From Albirhodobacter sp042466415 (GTDB taxonomy: Bacteria > Pseudomonadota > Alphaproteobacteria > Rhodobacterales > Rhodobacteraceae), in the NCBI RefSeq assembly GCF_042466415.1, contig NZ_JAXHCH010000002.1, forward strand, positions 186,001 through 250,000: a stretch of DNA of 64,000 nucleotides, in the 5' to 3' direction. The position numbers were made by a program, and so were the translations under genes. The notes beneath the pieces were generated by a model, which ran no database searches, was not told the DNA's origin, and saw only the letters and a program-made list of their open reading frames with translations. Below, piece by piece: positions 25,162 to 33,443 of this stretch (position 1 is the stretch's first letter; every line of letters starts with the position of its first letter).

Positions 25162-25869
25162 ATGCGCGAGCTAGGGGCACACTCAAAGACGTCGGAAACG
25201 GTTTCCAAGCCGCTCGTGTTGATCCTCATGGGGCCTCCGGGGGCGGGAAAGGGGACTCAGGCGCGGATGCTGGAGGATCGCTTCGGGTTGATCCAGCTCT
25301 CGACAGGGGATCTGTTGCGCGGCGCGGTGGCTGCGGGCACCCCTGCGGGTTTGGCGGCCAGCTCCGTCATGCAGGCGGGGGGGCTGGTCTCTGACGAGAT
25401 TGTCCTTGCCGTCTTGCAGGACCGTTTGGCGGAGCCGGATGTCGCGCATGGCGTGATCCTTGACGGCTTTCCGCGCACGCAAGGACAGGCCGCGGCGCTC
25501 GATGGTTTGCTAGCGCGCTCGGGGCTGTCGGTCACGGCGGCGATTTCACTGGAGGTCGAGGACGAGGCGATGATCGCACGCGTCGCGGGCCGCTATACCT
25601 GTGCCGCTTGCGGTGAAGGGTATCACGACGATTTCAAACATCCCGTCAAGGCAGGTGTTTGCGATAAATGCGGCGGCACAGCGTTCAAGCGCCGCGCCGA
25701 CGACACAGCGGAAACTGCACGTGCAAGGTTGGAGGCCTACCACGCGCAGACGGCGCCATTGATTGCCCATTACGGGCGTCACGGCGTTTTGGAAACGGTA
25801 GATGCGATGGGAGATATCGCTTCGGTCGGGTCCGCACTCGGGGCGATTGTGCAACGCATATCGGCCTGA
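25162..25869 (+). CDS. adk: adenylate kinase, zinc-LID type, coupled to acs
   Basis: A 235-residue adenylate kinase (ATP + AMP to 2 ADP). It has the P-loop LMGPPGAGKGTQ, the AMP-binding ILDGFPRTQGQA and a LID domain with four cysteines (YTCAACGEGYH, then CDKCGG) that should bind zinc. Compared with the family it has about 17 extra N-terminal residues before the first strand. The gene begins four bases after acs, so the two are co-transcribed; Acs releases AMP, and this enzyme would recycle it. Rhodobacterales normally also carry an adk in the ribosomal-protein operon, so this is probably a second copy. Confidence 0.88.
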   Translation: MRELGAHSKTSETVSKPLVLILMGPPGAGKGTQARMLEDRFGLIQLSTGDLLRGAVAAGTPAGLAASSVMQAGGLVSDEIVLAVLQDRLAEPDVAHGVILDGFPRTQGQAAALDGLLARSGLSVTAAISLEVEDEAMIARVAGRYTCAACGEGYHDDFKHPVKAGVCDKCGGTAFKRRADDTAETARARLEAYHAQTAPLIAHYGRHGVLETVDAMGDIASVGSALGAIVQRISA

Positions 25870-25933
25870 TGAGGGGAGGGACGTGGCCCGAACGGGCCCG
25901 TCTGGAGTCACAAAAAAAACAGGGAGTTAAGCA

Positions 25934-26191
25934 ATGGTCGATAAATCTTCGTCCAACGCCTATTGGAAAGCAAACATCTCGACGATCAAAATCTATCTGG
26001 TCATCTGGTTCATGTGTTCCTTCGGCTTCGGCATCCTTCTACGCCCGCTCATCTCGGGAATTAAAATCGGCGGCACGGATCTAGGTTTTTGGTTCGCGCA
26101 GCAAGGTGCTGTTCTCGTGTTCCTCGTGCTGATCTTCGCCTATGCGGCGCGGATGAATAAGCTCGATCGCGAACACGGCGTAGAAGAATAA
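25934..26191 (+). CDS. DUF4212 small subunit of a sodium/solute symporter
   Basis: An 85-residue protein with two transmembrane helices (IYLVIWFMCSFGFGILLRPL and FWFAQQGAVLVFLVLIFAYA) and the NAYWKANIS start typical of DUF4212. Members are encoded immediately upstream of large symporter subunits, as here (12 bases apart), and are thought to form a two-part transporter. The start at 25934 has a GGGAG ribosome-binding site. It begins the transporter part of the acetate region. Confidence 0.85.
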   Translation: MVDKSSSNAYWKANISTIKIYLVIWFMCSFGFGILLRPLISGIKIGGTDLGFWFAQQGAVLVFLVLIFAYAARMNKLDREHGVEE

Positions 26192-26203
26192 GGAGAGCGG
26201 GAC

Positions 26204-27946
26204 ATGGATCAATTTACCCTTAACCTGCTGGTCGTGGGCGCGACATTCGCGCTCTATATCGGCATCGCGATCTGGGCACGTGCCGGTTCGACCGCAGAAT
26301 TCTATGCGGCCGGCCAAGGCGTTCACCCGATCATGAACGGCATGGCGACCGGCGCGGACTGGATGTCGGCGGCGTCCTTCATCTCGATGGCGGGCATTAT
26401 TGCCTTCGGCGGCTATGATACTTCGGCCTATCTGATGGGTTGGACGGGCGGCTATGTGCTTCTCGCAATGCTCCTCGCGCCCTATCTGCGCAAGTTCGGC
26501 AAGTTTACCGTTCCGGAATTCATCGGGGATCGCTTCTACTCGCCGACCGCGCGGATGGTGGCTGTTATCTGCCTCATCATCGCTTCGGTGACCTACGTGA
26601 TCGGCCAGATGACGGGCGTGGGCGTGGCTTTCTCACGCTTCTTGGAAGTCTCGAAGGAAACCGGCCTCTATATCGGCGCGGCGATCGTGTTTGCCTATGC
26701 CGTGTTGGGCGGCATGAAGGGCATCACCTACACTCAAGTTGCGCAATATGTCGTGTTGATCATCGCCTACACCATTCCGGCGATTTTTATCTCGCTGCAA
26801 CTCACCGGCAATCCTGTGCCGGCGCTGGGCCTGTTCTCGGATGCGAAATCCACGGGCGCGCCGATCTTGGAAACACTGAACGGAATGCTTTCGGATCTGG
26901 GCTTCACCTCCTACACCGAACAGCATGACACGACCCTCAACATGTTCTTGTTCACCGTGTCCTTGATGATCGGGACCGCGGGCCTGCCGCATGTTATCGT
27001 GCGTTTCTTCACCGTGCCGACCGTCGCCGATGCGCGCTCCTCGGCGGGCTGGGCGTTGGTGTTCATCGCGCTTCTCTACCTCACGGCGCCGGCTGTGGCT
27101 GCGATGGCTCGGATCAACCTGATCACGACCTTCTACCCCAACGGTACGCAATCCGAGGCGCTCTCGATGTCCGATATCCAGAGCAGCGAGTCGCTCGATT
27201 GGGTTCGTAACTGGGAGAAAACCGGACTTCTGGCCTTTGACGACAAGAATGGCGACGGGCTGATCAGCTACGTTGCGGATGCGGATGCGAACGAGCTGAC
27301 CATCGACCGCGACATCATCACGCTGGCCAACCCTGAGATCGCAAACCTTCCGGGCTGGGTCATCGCGCTGGTCGCGGCGGGCGGTCTGGCGGCAGCTCTG
27401 TCCACGGCGGCGGGTCTGTTGATGGCGATCTCCTCGGCAATCTCGCACGATCTGATCAAGGGTCAACTGAACCCGTCGATCTCGGAAAAGAACGAAATGC
27501 TGGCGGCACGGATTGCGATGGGTGTTGCGATCGCGGTTGCGACCTATCTCGGCCTCAACCCTCCGGGCTTCGCGGCGCAAACCGTGGCACTTGCCTTCGG
27601 TCTCGCAGCGGCTTCGATCTTCCCTGCGTTGATGATGGGGATCTTCTCCAAGCGCATCAACAACAAGGGTGCGGTCGCAGGGATGCTCGCAGGTCTGATC
27701 TCGACGCTGCTTTATATCTTCTTGCACAAAGGCTGGTTCTTCATCGCGGATACCGCATCCTTCTCCGATGCGGAGCCGATGTTGCTCTCGATCAAATCGA
27801 CCTCGTTCGGTGCGATCGGCGCGTTGATCAACTTCGTCGTGGCCTACTTCGTGTCCAATGCGACCGAGGAGCCGCCGCTTGAAGTGCAAGAGCTTGTCGA
27901 AGGCATCCGCGTCCCACGTGGCGCAGGCGCTGCGACTGGCCACTAA
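26204..27946 (+). CDS. sodium/solute symporter, ActP/VC_2705 type (probable acetate symporter)
   Basis: A 580-residue SSS-family permease with about 13 transmembrane helices. Early signatures are YAAGQGVHPIMNGMATGADW and SFISMAGIIAFGGYDTSAY. A hydrophilic insertion (about residues 320-370, LLAFDDKNGDGLISYVADAD) marks the VC_2705 subfamily, and VIALVAAGGLAAALSTAAGL is the conserved late helix. Members are linked to acetate or short monocarboxylate uptake with Na+. The position behind acs and DUF4212 supports acetate. The insertion has an EF-hand-like loop (DDKNGDGLISYV), which might bind Ca2+; that is inference. Confidence 0.88.
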   Translation: MDQFTLNLLVVGATFALYIGIAIWARAGSTAEFYAAGQGVHPIMNGMATGADWMSAASFISMAGIIAFGGYDTSAYLMGWTGGYVLLAMLLAPYLRKFGKFTVPEFIGDRFYSPTARMVAVICLIIASVTYVIGQMTGVGVAFSRFLEVSKETGLYIGAAIVFAYAVLGGMKGITYTQVAQYVVLIIAYTIPAIFISLQLTGNPVPALGLFSDAKSTGAPILETLNGMLSDLGFTSYTEQHDTTLNMFLFTVSLMIGTAGLPHVIVRFFTVPTVADARSSAGWALVFIALLYLTAPAVAAMARINLITTFYPNGTQSEALSMSDIQSSESLDWVRNWEKTGLLAFDDKNGDGLISYVADADANELTIDRDIITLANPEIANLPGWVIALVAAGGLAAALSTAAGLLMAISSAISHDLIKGQLNPSISEKNEMLAARIAMGVAIAVATYLGLNPPGFAAQTVALAFGLAAASIFPALMMGIFSKRINNKGAVAGMLAGLISTLLYIFLHKGWFFIADTASFSDAEPMLLSIKSTSFGAIGALINFVVAYFVSNATEEPPLEVQELVEGIRVPRGAGAATGH

Positions 27947-28036
27947 GCCGCACAGATGAGCATGTTTCGGGCGGCGTCATTGCCGCCCGAAATCACCTCT
28001 CAATGCGCGAATAACCTTAAAAGACGGGAGAACTTG

Positions 28037-29860
28037 ATGGAAAAGACCAACCCAGCCGTTCTCGCCTTTTTGCAATCTGTCCATCCCTACGATACCCTGC
28101 CGCCTGACGAGCTGGCCCGCGTGGCCCGTTCTTTTTGCCGCATGGTGGTTCCCGCCGGTGAGGTGATTTATGCCTACGGGGATACGATGGCGGGACTCTA
28201 TCTCGTGAAATCGGGGGGCGTTGAGATCACCGATGCGCACGGGGCGCTGGTGTCTTTGCTGGGGCCGCGCAATTCGTTTGGGGAGCGGGGTCTGCTGCGC
28301 GATGGCTTCGCCGCGACCCAAGCCCGCGCGAGCGAGGAGTGCGTCATCTTGCGGTTGCCTGCGCCGCAGTTTCGGGTGTTGATTGCGGCCTATCCCGCTT
28401 ACGCGCGCTTTTTCAATCGCAAGCGCGGGGCCCGTCCGGCAACGGATATCGCGTTGCAACGGGTTGCTGATCTGATTGCGCGTGCGCCATTATCCTGCGG
28501 GCCCGACTTGCAGGTTTTTGACGCCGCGCGGATGATGCGCGATGCGGCCGTGTCCTCGCTCGGGGTTGTCGATGATGCGGGGCAGTTGCTTGGCCTCATC
28601 ACGGTGCGCGATCTGACGACAAAAGTTTTGGCGGAGGGGCGCGACGCCGCAACGCCGGTGGGCGAGGTGATGACGCGCGATCCGGTGACGCTGCCTCCTT
28701 CGGCGCTGGGATCGGATATCTTGCATGTCATGCTCGAACATCGCATCGGTCATTTGCCGATCACCGATGAGGGGCGGTTGACGGGTATGATCACCCAAAC
28801 CGATCTCACGCGGTTCCAAGCTGTTTCCTCAGCGGTTCTGATCCGCGATGTGGCGCAGGCCGAAACGGTGGCGCAAATGGCGGCCGTCACCGCACAGATT
28901 CCGCAACTTCTCGCGCAGCTCGTCGGCGGCAGCCACCGTCACGAGATTACAACGCGGCTGATTACCGATATCGCAGACGCCGTAACGCGCCGCCTGTTGC
29001 AAATGGCCGAGGCCCAGCTTGGGGCGGCGCCAGTGCCTTATCTCTGGCTTGCCTGCGGCTCGCAAGGGCGGCAGGAGCAAACTGGCATGTCCGATCAGGA
29101 CAACTGCCTCGTCATTGATGACGCGGCGACAGATGGCGATATGTTGTATTTCAAGGCGTTGGCCAAGATCGTGTCGGACGGGCTGGATGCTTGCGGGTAT
29201 TTTTACTGCCCCGGCGACATGATGGCGACGGCGGATCGTTGGTGTCAGCGGCAATCGGTTTGGCGCGGCTATTTTGACCGCTGGATTTCGAAACCCGACA
29301 CAGAAGCCCAAATGTTGGCCTCGGTGATGTTTGATCTGCGGCCCATTGGTGGCACGGCGCGGCTCTATTCGGATCTGCAATCAGAGGTGCTCAAACGCGC
29401 CTCCGGCAATTCCATTTTCGTGGCACATATGGTGTCGAACGCGCTCAAACATACGCCCCCATTGGGCCTGCTGCGGGGCTTTGCAACCATCCGTTCGGGC
29501 GAGCATCGCAACCATATCGATATGAAAATGAACGGCCTTGTGCCGCTCGCGGATCTTGGCCGCATTTACGCCCTGCAAGGTCGTCTCCCGCAGGTGAACA
29601 CGCGCGCGCGCCTCACCGCGGCGGAGGAGGGCGGGGTGATTTCTGTGTCGGGCGCGCGTGACCTGATCGAAGCCTATGATTTGATTGCAGAGACGCGGCT
29701 GGAGGCGCAGGCGCACCTTGTGCGTTCGGGCAGAAAACCCGATAACTATCTTGCGCCGTCGGATCTTTCAGATTTTGAGCGCTCGCATCTGCGGGACGCC
29801 TTCGTCGTTGTGCGCACCATGCAATCCGCGCTGTCGCAGGGAAAAGGGGTGCTTGGATGA
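28037..29860 (+). CDS. cNMP-CBS-DUF294 regulatory nucleotidyltransferase-like protein
   Basis: A 607-residue soluble protein. Domains in order: a cyclic-nucleotide-binding fold (1-130), a CBS pair (about 145-270), a DUF294 nucleotidyltransferase-like domain with the motif GSQGRQEQTGMSDQDN (about 341-356), and the DUF294 C-terminal domain. In the phosphate-binding cassette (FGERGLLRDGFAATQARA) the Arg that holds the cyclic phosphate is missing, so cAMP binding is doubtful. The nucleotidyltransferase domain is GlnD-like and keeps Gly-Ser and Asp-x-Asp. The protein is a constant neighbour of acetate symporters and may modify or gate them; no function is proven. GGGAG six bases upstream decides the start. 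Confidence 0.85.
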   Translation: MEKTNPAVLAFLQSVHPYDTLPPDELARVARSFCRMVVPAGEVIYAYGDTMAGLYLVKSGGVEITDAHGALVSLLGPRNSFGERGLLRDGFAATQARASEECVILRLPAPQFRVLIAAYPAYARFFNRKRGARPATDIALQRVADLIARAPLSCGPDLQVFDAARMMRDAAVSSLGVVDDAGQLLGLITVRDLTTKVLAEGRDAATPVGEVMTRDPVTLPPSALGSDILHVMLEHRIGHLPITDEGRLTGMITQTDLTRFQAVSSAVLIRDVAQAETVAQMAAVTAQIPQLLAQLVGGSHRHEITTRLITDIADAVTRRLLQMAEAQLGAAPVPYLWLACGSQGRQEQTGMSDQDNCLVIDDAATDGDMLYFKALAKIVSDGLDACGYFYCPGDMMATADRWCQRQSVWRGYFDRWISKPDTEAQMLASVMFDLRPIGGTARLYSDLQSEVLKRASGNSIFVAHMVSNALKHTPPLGLLRGFATIRSGEHRNHIDMKMNGLVPLADLGRIYALQGRLPQVNTRARLTAAEEGGVISVSGARDLIEAYDLIAETRLEAQAHLVRSGRKPDNYLAPSDLSDFERSHLRDAFVVVRTMQSALSQGKGVLG

Positions 29861-29902
29861 TCACGCCCGCCCTCCACCCTCGCCCTTATTTCAGGACTTT
29901 CC

Positions 29903-30415
29903 ATGATTAACGACTTCATCTCGATGATCGCAGCCGCCGTGCTTGCGGTGATCTGTGTCTATATCGCCAACCATCTCAGCCGAAAGCTGCGCGGGACCGC
30001 TTTGCCAAAATGGGCGATGCCTGCGGCGGCGGGTGTGGCGATGTTGGGGTACACGGTCTATGCGGAATATCGCTGGTTCCCTGATCTTGCTGCGAAATTG
30101 CCCGCGCAAACGGTTATCGCGCAACAGGTCGAGAGCCGCATGATTTACCGGCCTTGGACATTCCTTGTGCCCCTGACAACGCGGTTTATCGCGCTGGACC
30201 GGATCGTGCCGGAAGGCGATTTCCGACGTGCGGATCTGTTGTTGATCGCGCGCTGGAAGGCCCCCTTGCAGGTTCCGGTAGTGTTCGACTGCGCGCAGTC
30301 AAAGAGGGCCGATCTAATCGAGGGCGCGCAACTGGAGGCGGGCGTTCTGACGGGGGCGCAGTGGATCACACTGCCCGCGCAAGATCCGGTGTTGCAAGCT
30401 GCATGTGAGGCATAG
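29903..30415 (+). CDS. small membrane protein of the acetate locus, unknown function
   Basis: A 170-residue protein with two N-terminal hydrophobic segments (MIAAAVLAVICVYIANHL and WAMPAAAGVAMLGYTVYAEY) and a soluble, probably periplasmic, C-terminal part of about 110 residues (WTFLVPLTTRFIALD, then VPVVFDCAQSKRADLI). I do not recognise a named domain. It lies between the DUF294 gene and the response regulator, with short gaps, so it belongs to the operon and may help sense or assemble the symporter. Confidence 0.7.
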   Translation: MINDFISMIAAAVLAVICVYIANHLSRKLRGTALPKWAMPAAAGVAMLGYTVYAEYRWFPDLAAKLPAQTVIAQQVESRMIYRPWTFLVPLTTRFIALDRIVPEGDFRRADLLLIARWKAPLQVPVVFDCAQSKRADLIEGAQLEAGVLTGAQWITLPAQDPVLQAACEA

Positions 30416-30429
30416 GAGGGGGACGATTG

Positions 30430-30864
30430 ATGGGGCAAGAGCCGCGCGTGCCGCAGGTTTTGGTGGTCGAGGATGAGGACAACATCGCCATCGCGCTCGA
30501 TTATCTAATGACGCGCGAGGGCTATCGTTTGGAACGCATCGCCACCGGCGCGGGGGCGGTCGCGAAGATTGCCCAGATGCGCCCCGATCTGGTGTTGCTG
30601 GATGTGATGTTGCCCGAAATATCTGGGTTTGAGATCTGCGAGGAGGTGCGGCGTGATCCGGCGCTCTCTGACGTCAAAATCTTGATGATGACGGCACGGG
30701 GCTCGGCGATGGAGCGTCGCAAGGGCCTTGCGCTGGGGGCAGACGGGTTCATCGCGAAGCCGTTTGAGTTAGGCGAGTTGCGGGCCGAGGCGCGGCGACT
30801 GATCGCGGGCGGCGGCGCGATAGAACATAACTCGCCGGCTGGGCGAGGGGGTGCTGGCGCATGA
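30430..30864 (+). CDS. single-domain response regulator
   Basis: A 144-residue receiver with no output domain. The acidic pocket is LVVEDEDN, the phospho-Asp is in LVLLDVMLPE, the Thr in LMMTARG and the Lys in FIAKPFELGE; all residues needed for phosphorylation are intact. A short Gly/Ala-rich tail follows. It overlaps the sensor-exonuclease gene by four bases (ATGA), so it is the natural partner of that protein, yet the sensor's kinase core looks inactive; the phosphoryl donor is therefore unclear. AGGAGGGG precedes the ATG. Confidence 0.85.
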   Translation: MGQEPRVPQVLVVEDEDNIAIALDYLMTREGYRLERIATGAGAVAKIAQMRPDLVLLDVMLPEISGFEICEEVRRDPALSDVKILMMTARGSAMERRKGLALGADGFIAKPFELGELRAEARRLIAGGGAIEHNSPAGRGGAGA

Positions 30865-33098
30865 TCGGAGGGCTGTCGATACGCTTGAAACTGCTGCTTA
30901 TATTTGCGGTCTTGGGTGTCGGCGCGGTCATCGCAGTGAACCTTGCCTTGGTTTGGGGGGCGGCGCGCGCTGCGGCAGAGCAAGCCGTAGGCGACACCTA
31001 TATGGTCGTTGGCATCGTGGCGAGTTTCGCAATCCTAGCTCTCACGGCCCTGATATGGACCGTGGTAGACAGCCATCTCGCGCGCCCCATAGACCGCCTC
31101 ACCGGTGAGTTGCGTGCCCGGGCACAGGGCCAAGTCAAAACCCCGATGCCACTCGACGCGATGGCATATATGGGGGATCTTGCGCGGGCGGCGCAGGACG
31201 TGACGCAGCGGCTGACGCAAGCGCAAGGTGCCCTCACAGACTTTGTTGACCGCGAAACCCGCGCCATCGCATCGCAAAAGGATTGGCTGGAGGCGCTTCT
31301 GGATGATGTTCCGGCAGGTGTCTTGCTATGCTCCAATGATCATAAGCTTGTGTTCTACAACGGAAAAGCGGTTGATCTTCTGGGCGGGATGGATGCGCAA
31401 GGCCAAGGCCCGGCATTGGATCGCAGCGTGTTCGACTACCTGCATGAGCCGCCCGTCCGTCACGCATTTGAGCGCCTAATGAGCGCATATGACCGCGACG
31501 GGGCGTCAGACTTGTTGTGTAGCGCGAAGAACGGCGGCGCTATTTTGGGCGCGCGGATGCGGTTGCTCGGCCACGCGGGGCAGACCGGCCCGACCACGCT
31601 CCGTGTCGGACAGCCGGCCTTCGCGAGCGGCTATGTTTTGACCCTGCATGATGTCTCGCGCGATCTTGCGGCCCAGACAGCGCGCGATCAGTTGATTGAC
31701 GAGATGTTCGAGCGAGTCCGCCGTCCGGCAGCGGCGATCCGGTCGCTGGTTGGGGTGCTGACAGAGGCGGACGGACCACAAGGAGAGGCGCGCGAAAAGA
31801 TCCGTTCCGCCGCCCATAGCGAAGCGGGGCAGCTTTCTTCGGCAATTCACGAACTTTCGACGCGGCGCGAGGCGTTGCGGGACGCCACGGCCGCATTGGG
31901 CCTGTCGGTCCGTGCGTCGGATTTGCTGGACGCCGTGCGTGCGCAGATTTTCGGGCGAACAGACGCGCCTTCGACGTCCGCGTTGCCGGATTTGATGGTG
32001 GTCGCCGCCCCGCTCATCTTGCGCTGTGACGGGTTTTCTATGGTGTCATTCCTGAGCAGCCTTTTGCGGATGGTTCAAAAGGGCGATGAGACCGCGCCGA
32101 GACGCGGTTTTAGATTGGAGATCGTTGAGGAGGGAGCCGGTGCGATGATTTCCCTCGAATGGGATGGCCCGCCACTCCCGCTCAACGATCTGGAGCGTTG
32201 GCTTGATCTGGCCGTCATGCCGGCTGCGGGCGCCGGTCCAAGCGGGTTGCAGCAGGGGGGGCAAACCGGTCGCCAGATTTTGACGCAATTGGGGACAGAT
32301 ATTTGGCCGGAGCGCATCGGGGGGCAAGCCGTGGGCTTTAACGCGGGTGATCCGCAGGGCGAACGTGGGCGGATTTGCCTTCCCGTGCGATCCGCCCGCC
32401 GTGCGGTGCAACCCGTCGCCGCTTTGCCGCGTCGCGCGGCGTATGATTTCGACTTGCTCAATAAATCGCGCAACACTGATCTTCATGACACGTTGCTTGA
32501 TGATCTGGTTTACGTCGTGTTCGATACCGAAACTACCGGCCTGCACAGCGAGCGCGGCGACGAGATTTGTCAGATTGCCGCTGTGCGCATCGTGAATGGC
32601 CGGCGTATCGGGGGCGAGGTGTTCGATACGCTGGTGAACCCGCAGCGGCCCATACCGTCGGCCTCGACCAAGGTGCACGGAATTACCGATGCGATGGTGT
32701 CAGATGCGCCGATGATCGCGCAAGTCGGGCCGCAGTTCCACGCATTCGCCCAAGACGCCGTGCTTGTCGCGCATAACGCGCCGTTTGATCTGGCGTTTTT
32801 GCGTCGCAGATCGCACGAGATGGGCGTGGAATTCGATCATCCGGTGCTCGATACGGTGCTGCTGTCCGCGGTGATTTACGGGCAATCAGAGGTTCATAGC
32901 CTCGACGCGCTTACGCATCGTTTGGGGATCACCATCCCGCAAGAGGTTCGCCATACGGCCTTGGGCGATACGGTTGCAACGGCGGAGGCGTTTTTGAAGC
33001 TGTTGCCGGCGCTCAAAGCGCGGGGCATTGCGACATTCGGGGATGTCGTCGCGGCGCAGCGACAGCATGGCCGGCTTTTGAAAGACATGAACAGCTAA
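30861..33098 (+). CDS. membrane sensor with degenerate kinase core fused to a DEDDh 3'-5' exonuclease
   Basis: A 745-residue fusion. Two transmembrane helices (about 8-30 and 45-68), a HAMP-like linker, a PAS-like domain (from WLEALLDDVPAGVLLC, about 140-260), then a dimerisation helix where the histidine of a kinase would be Glu284 (sequence ERVRRPAAAIRSL). A degenerate ATPase-like region (EWDGPPLPLNDLERW, about 430-445) follows. From about 550 comes a complete DnaQ-type exonuclease: ExoI VFDTETTGL (Asp555), ExoII HNAPFDLAFL, ExoIII HTALGDTVATAEAF. The nuclease should be active on 3' ends of nucleic acid or on nucleotides. Such epsilon-like domains are usually labelled DNA polymerase III epsilon, which is misleading here. 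Confidence 0.85.
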   Translation: MIGGLSIRLKLLLIFAVLGVGAVIAVNLALVWGAARAAAEQAVGDTYMVVGIVASFAILALTALIWTVVDSHLARPIDRLTGELRARAQGQVKTPMPLDAMAYMGDLARAAQDVTQRLTQAQGALTDFVDRETRAIASQKDWLEALLDDVPAGVLLCSNDHKLVFYNGKAVDLLGGMDAQGQGPALDRSVFDYLHEPPVRHAFERLMSAYDRDGASDLLCSAKNGGAILGARMRLLGHAGQTGPTTLRVGQPAFASGYVLTLHDVSRDLAAQTARDQLIDEMFERVRRPAAAIRSLVGVLTEADGPQGEAREKIRSAAHSEAGQLSSAIHELSTRREALRDATAALGLSVRASDLLDAVRAQIFGRTDAPSTSALPDLMVVAAPLILRCDGFSMVSFLSSLLRMVQKGDETAPRRGFRLEIVEEGAGAMISLEWDGPPLPLNDLERWLDLAVMPAAGAGPSGLQQGGQTGRQILTQLGTDIWPERIGGQAVGFNAGDPQGERGRICLPVRSARRAVQPVAALPRRAAYDFDLLNKSRNTDLHDTLLDDLVYVVFDTETTGLHSERGDEICQIAAVRIVNGRRIGGEVFDTLVNPQRPIPSASTKVHGITDAMVSDAPMIAQVGPQFHAFAQDAVLVAHNAPFDLAFLRRRSHEMGVEFDHPVLDTVLLSAVIYGQSEVHSLDALTHRLGITIPQEVRHTALGDTVATAEAFLKLLPALKARGIATFGDVVAAQRQHGRLLKDMNS

Positions 33099-33113
33099 AG
33101 CCCGCAATGATCG

Positions 33114-33443
33114 CTAAGAAAAGAGATCGAGCACCGCTTGCGGAGGCCTTCCGATCGCGGCTCGCGTTTTATGCAGTACCAAGGGCCGCTCGATCAATTT
33201 CGGATTTGCGACCAGCGCGGCGAGGATTACCGCATCGTCCGCATCCGGAGCAGGCGCGCCGTCTTCTTTGGCGCGCAGCAACGCCCGCGCCGAACCGAGG
33301 CGTTCGGCTGCGTCGCGCAAATCTTCAAGAGAGGGCGGATCTTGCAAGTATAGACGAATTTGAGGCGCATAACCCTCGATCAACGCGAGGGTCTCGCGTG
33401 ATTTCGAACATCTCGGATTGTGCCAGATCACAGTTACAGCCAA
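33114..33443 (-). CDS. arsC: ArsC-family arsenate reductase-like protein
   Basis: A 109-residue thioredoxin-fold protein with the catalytic motif NPRCSKSRETL (Cys about residue 12) and the C-terminal block LIERPLVLHKTRAAIGRPP, where the Arg of the family binds oxyanion. It would reduce arsenate with glutathione/glutaredoxin; some members have other roles (YffB/Spx-like). No other ars gene is near. It starts at a TTG overlapping the end of pyrD by ten bases; a GTG at 33431 is an alternative. It converges with the sensor-exonuclease gene. Confidence 0.8.
   Translation of the reverse strand: MAVTVIWHNPRCSKSRETLALIEGYAPQIRLYLQDPPSLEDLRDAAERLGSARALLRAKEDGAPAPDADDAVILAALVANPKLIERPLVLHKTRAAIGRPPQAVLDLFS

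Noticed and set aside
32490..33098. Reading the exonuclease domain as a separate DNA polymerase III epsilon gene
   Set aside because: The frame is open from 30861 to 33098 without a stop and no internal start with a ribosome-binding site was seen; dnaQ proper should lie elsewhere.
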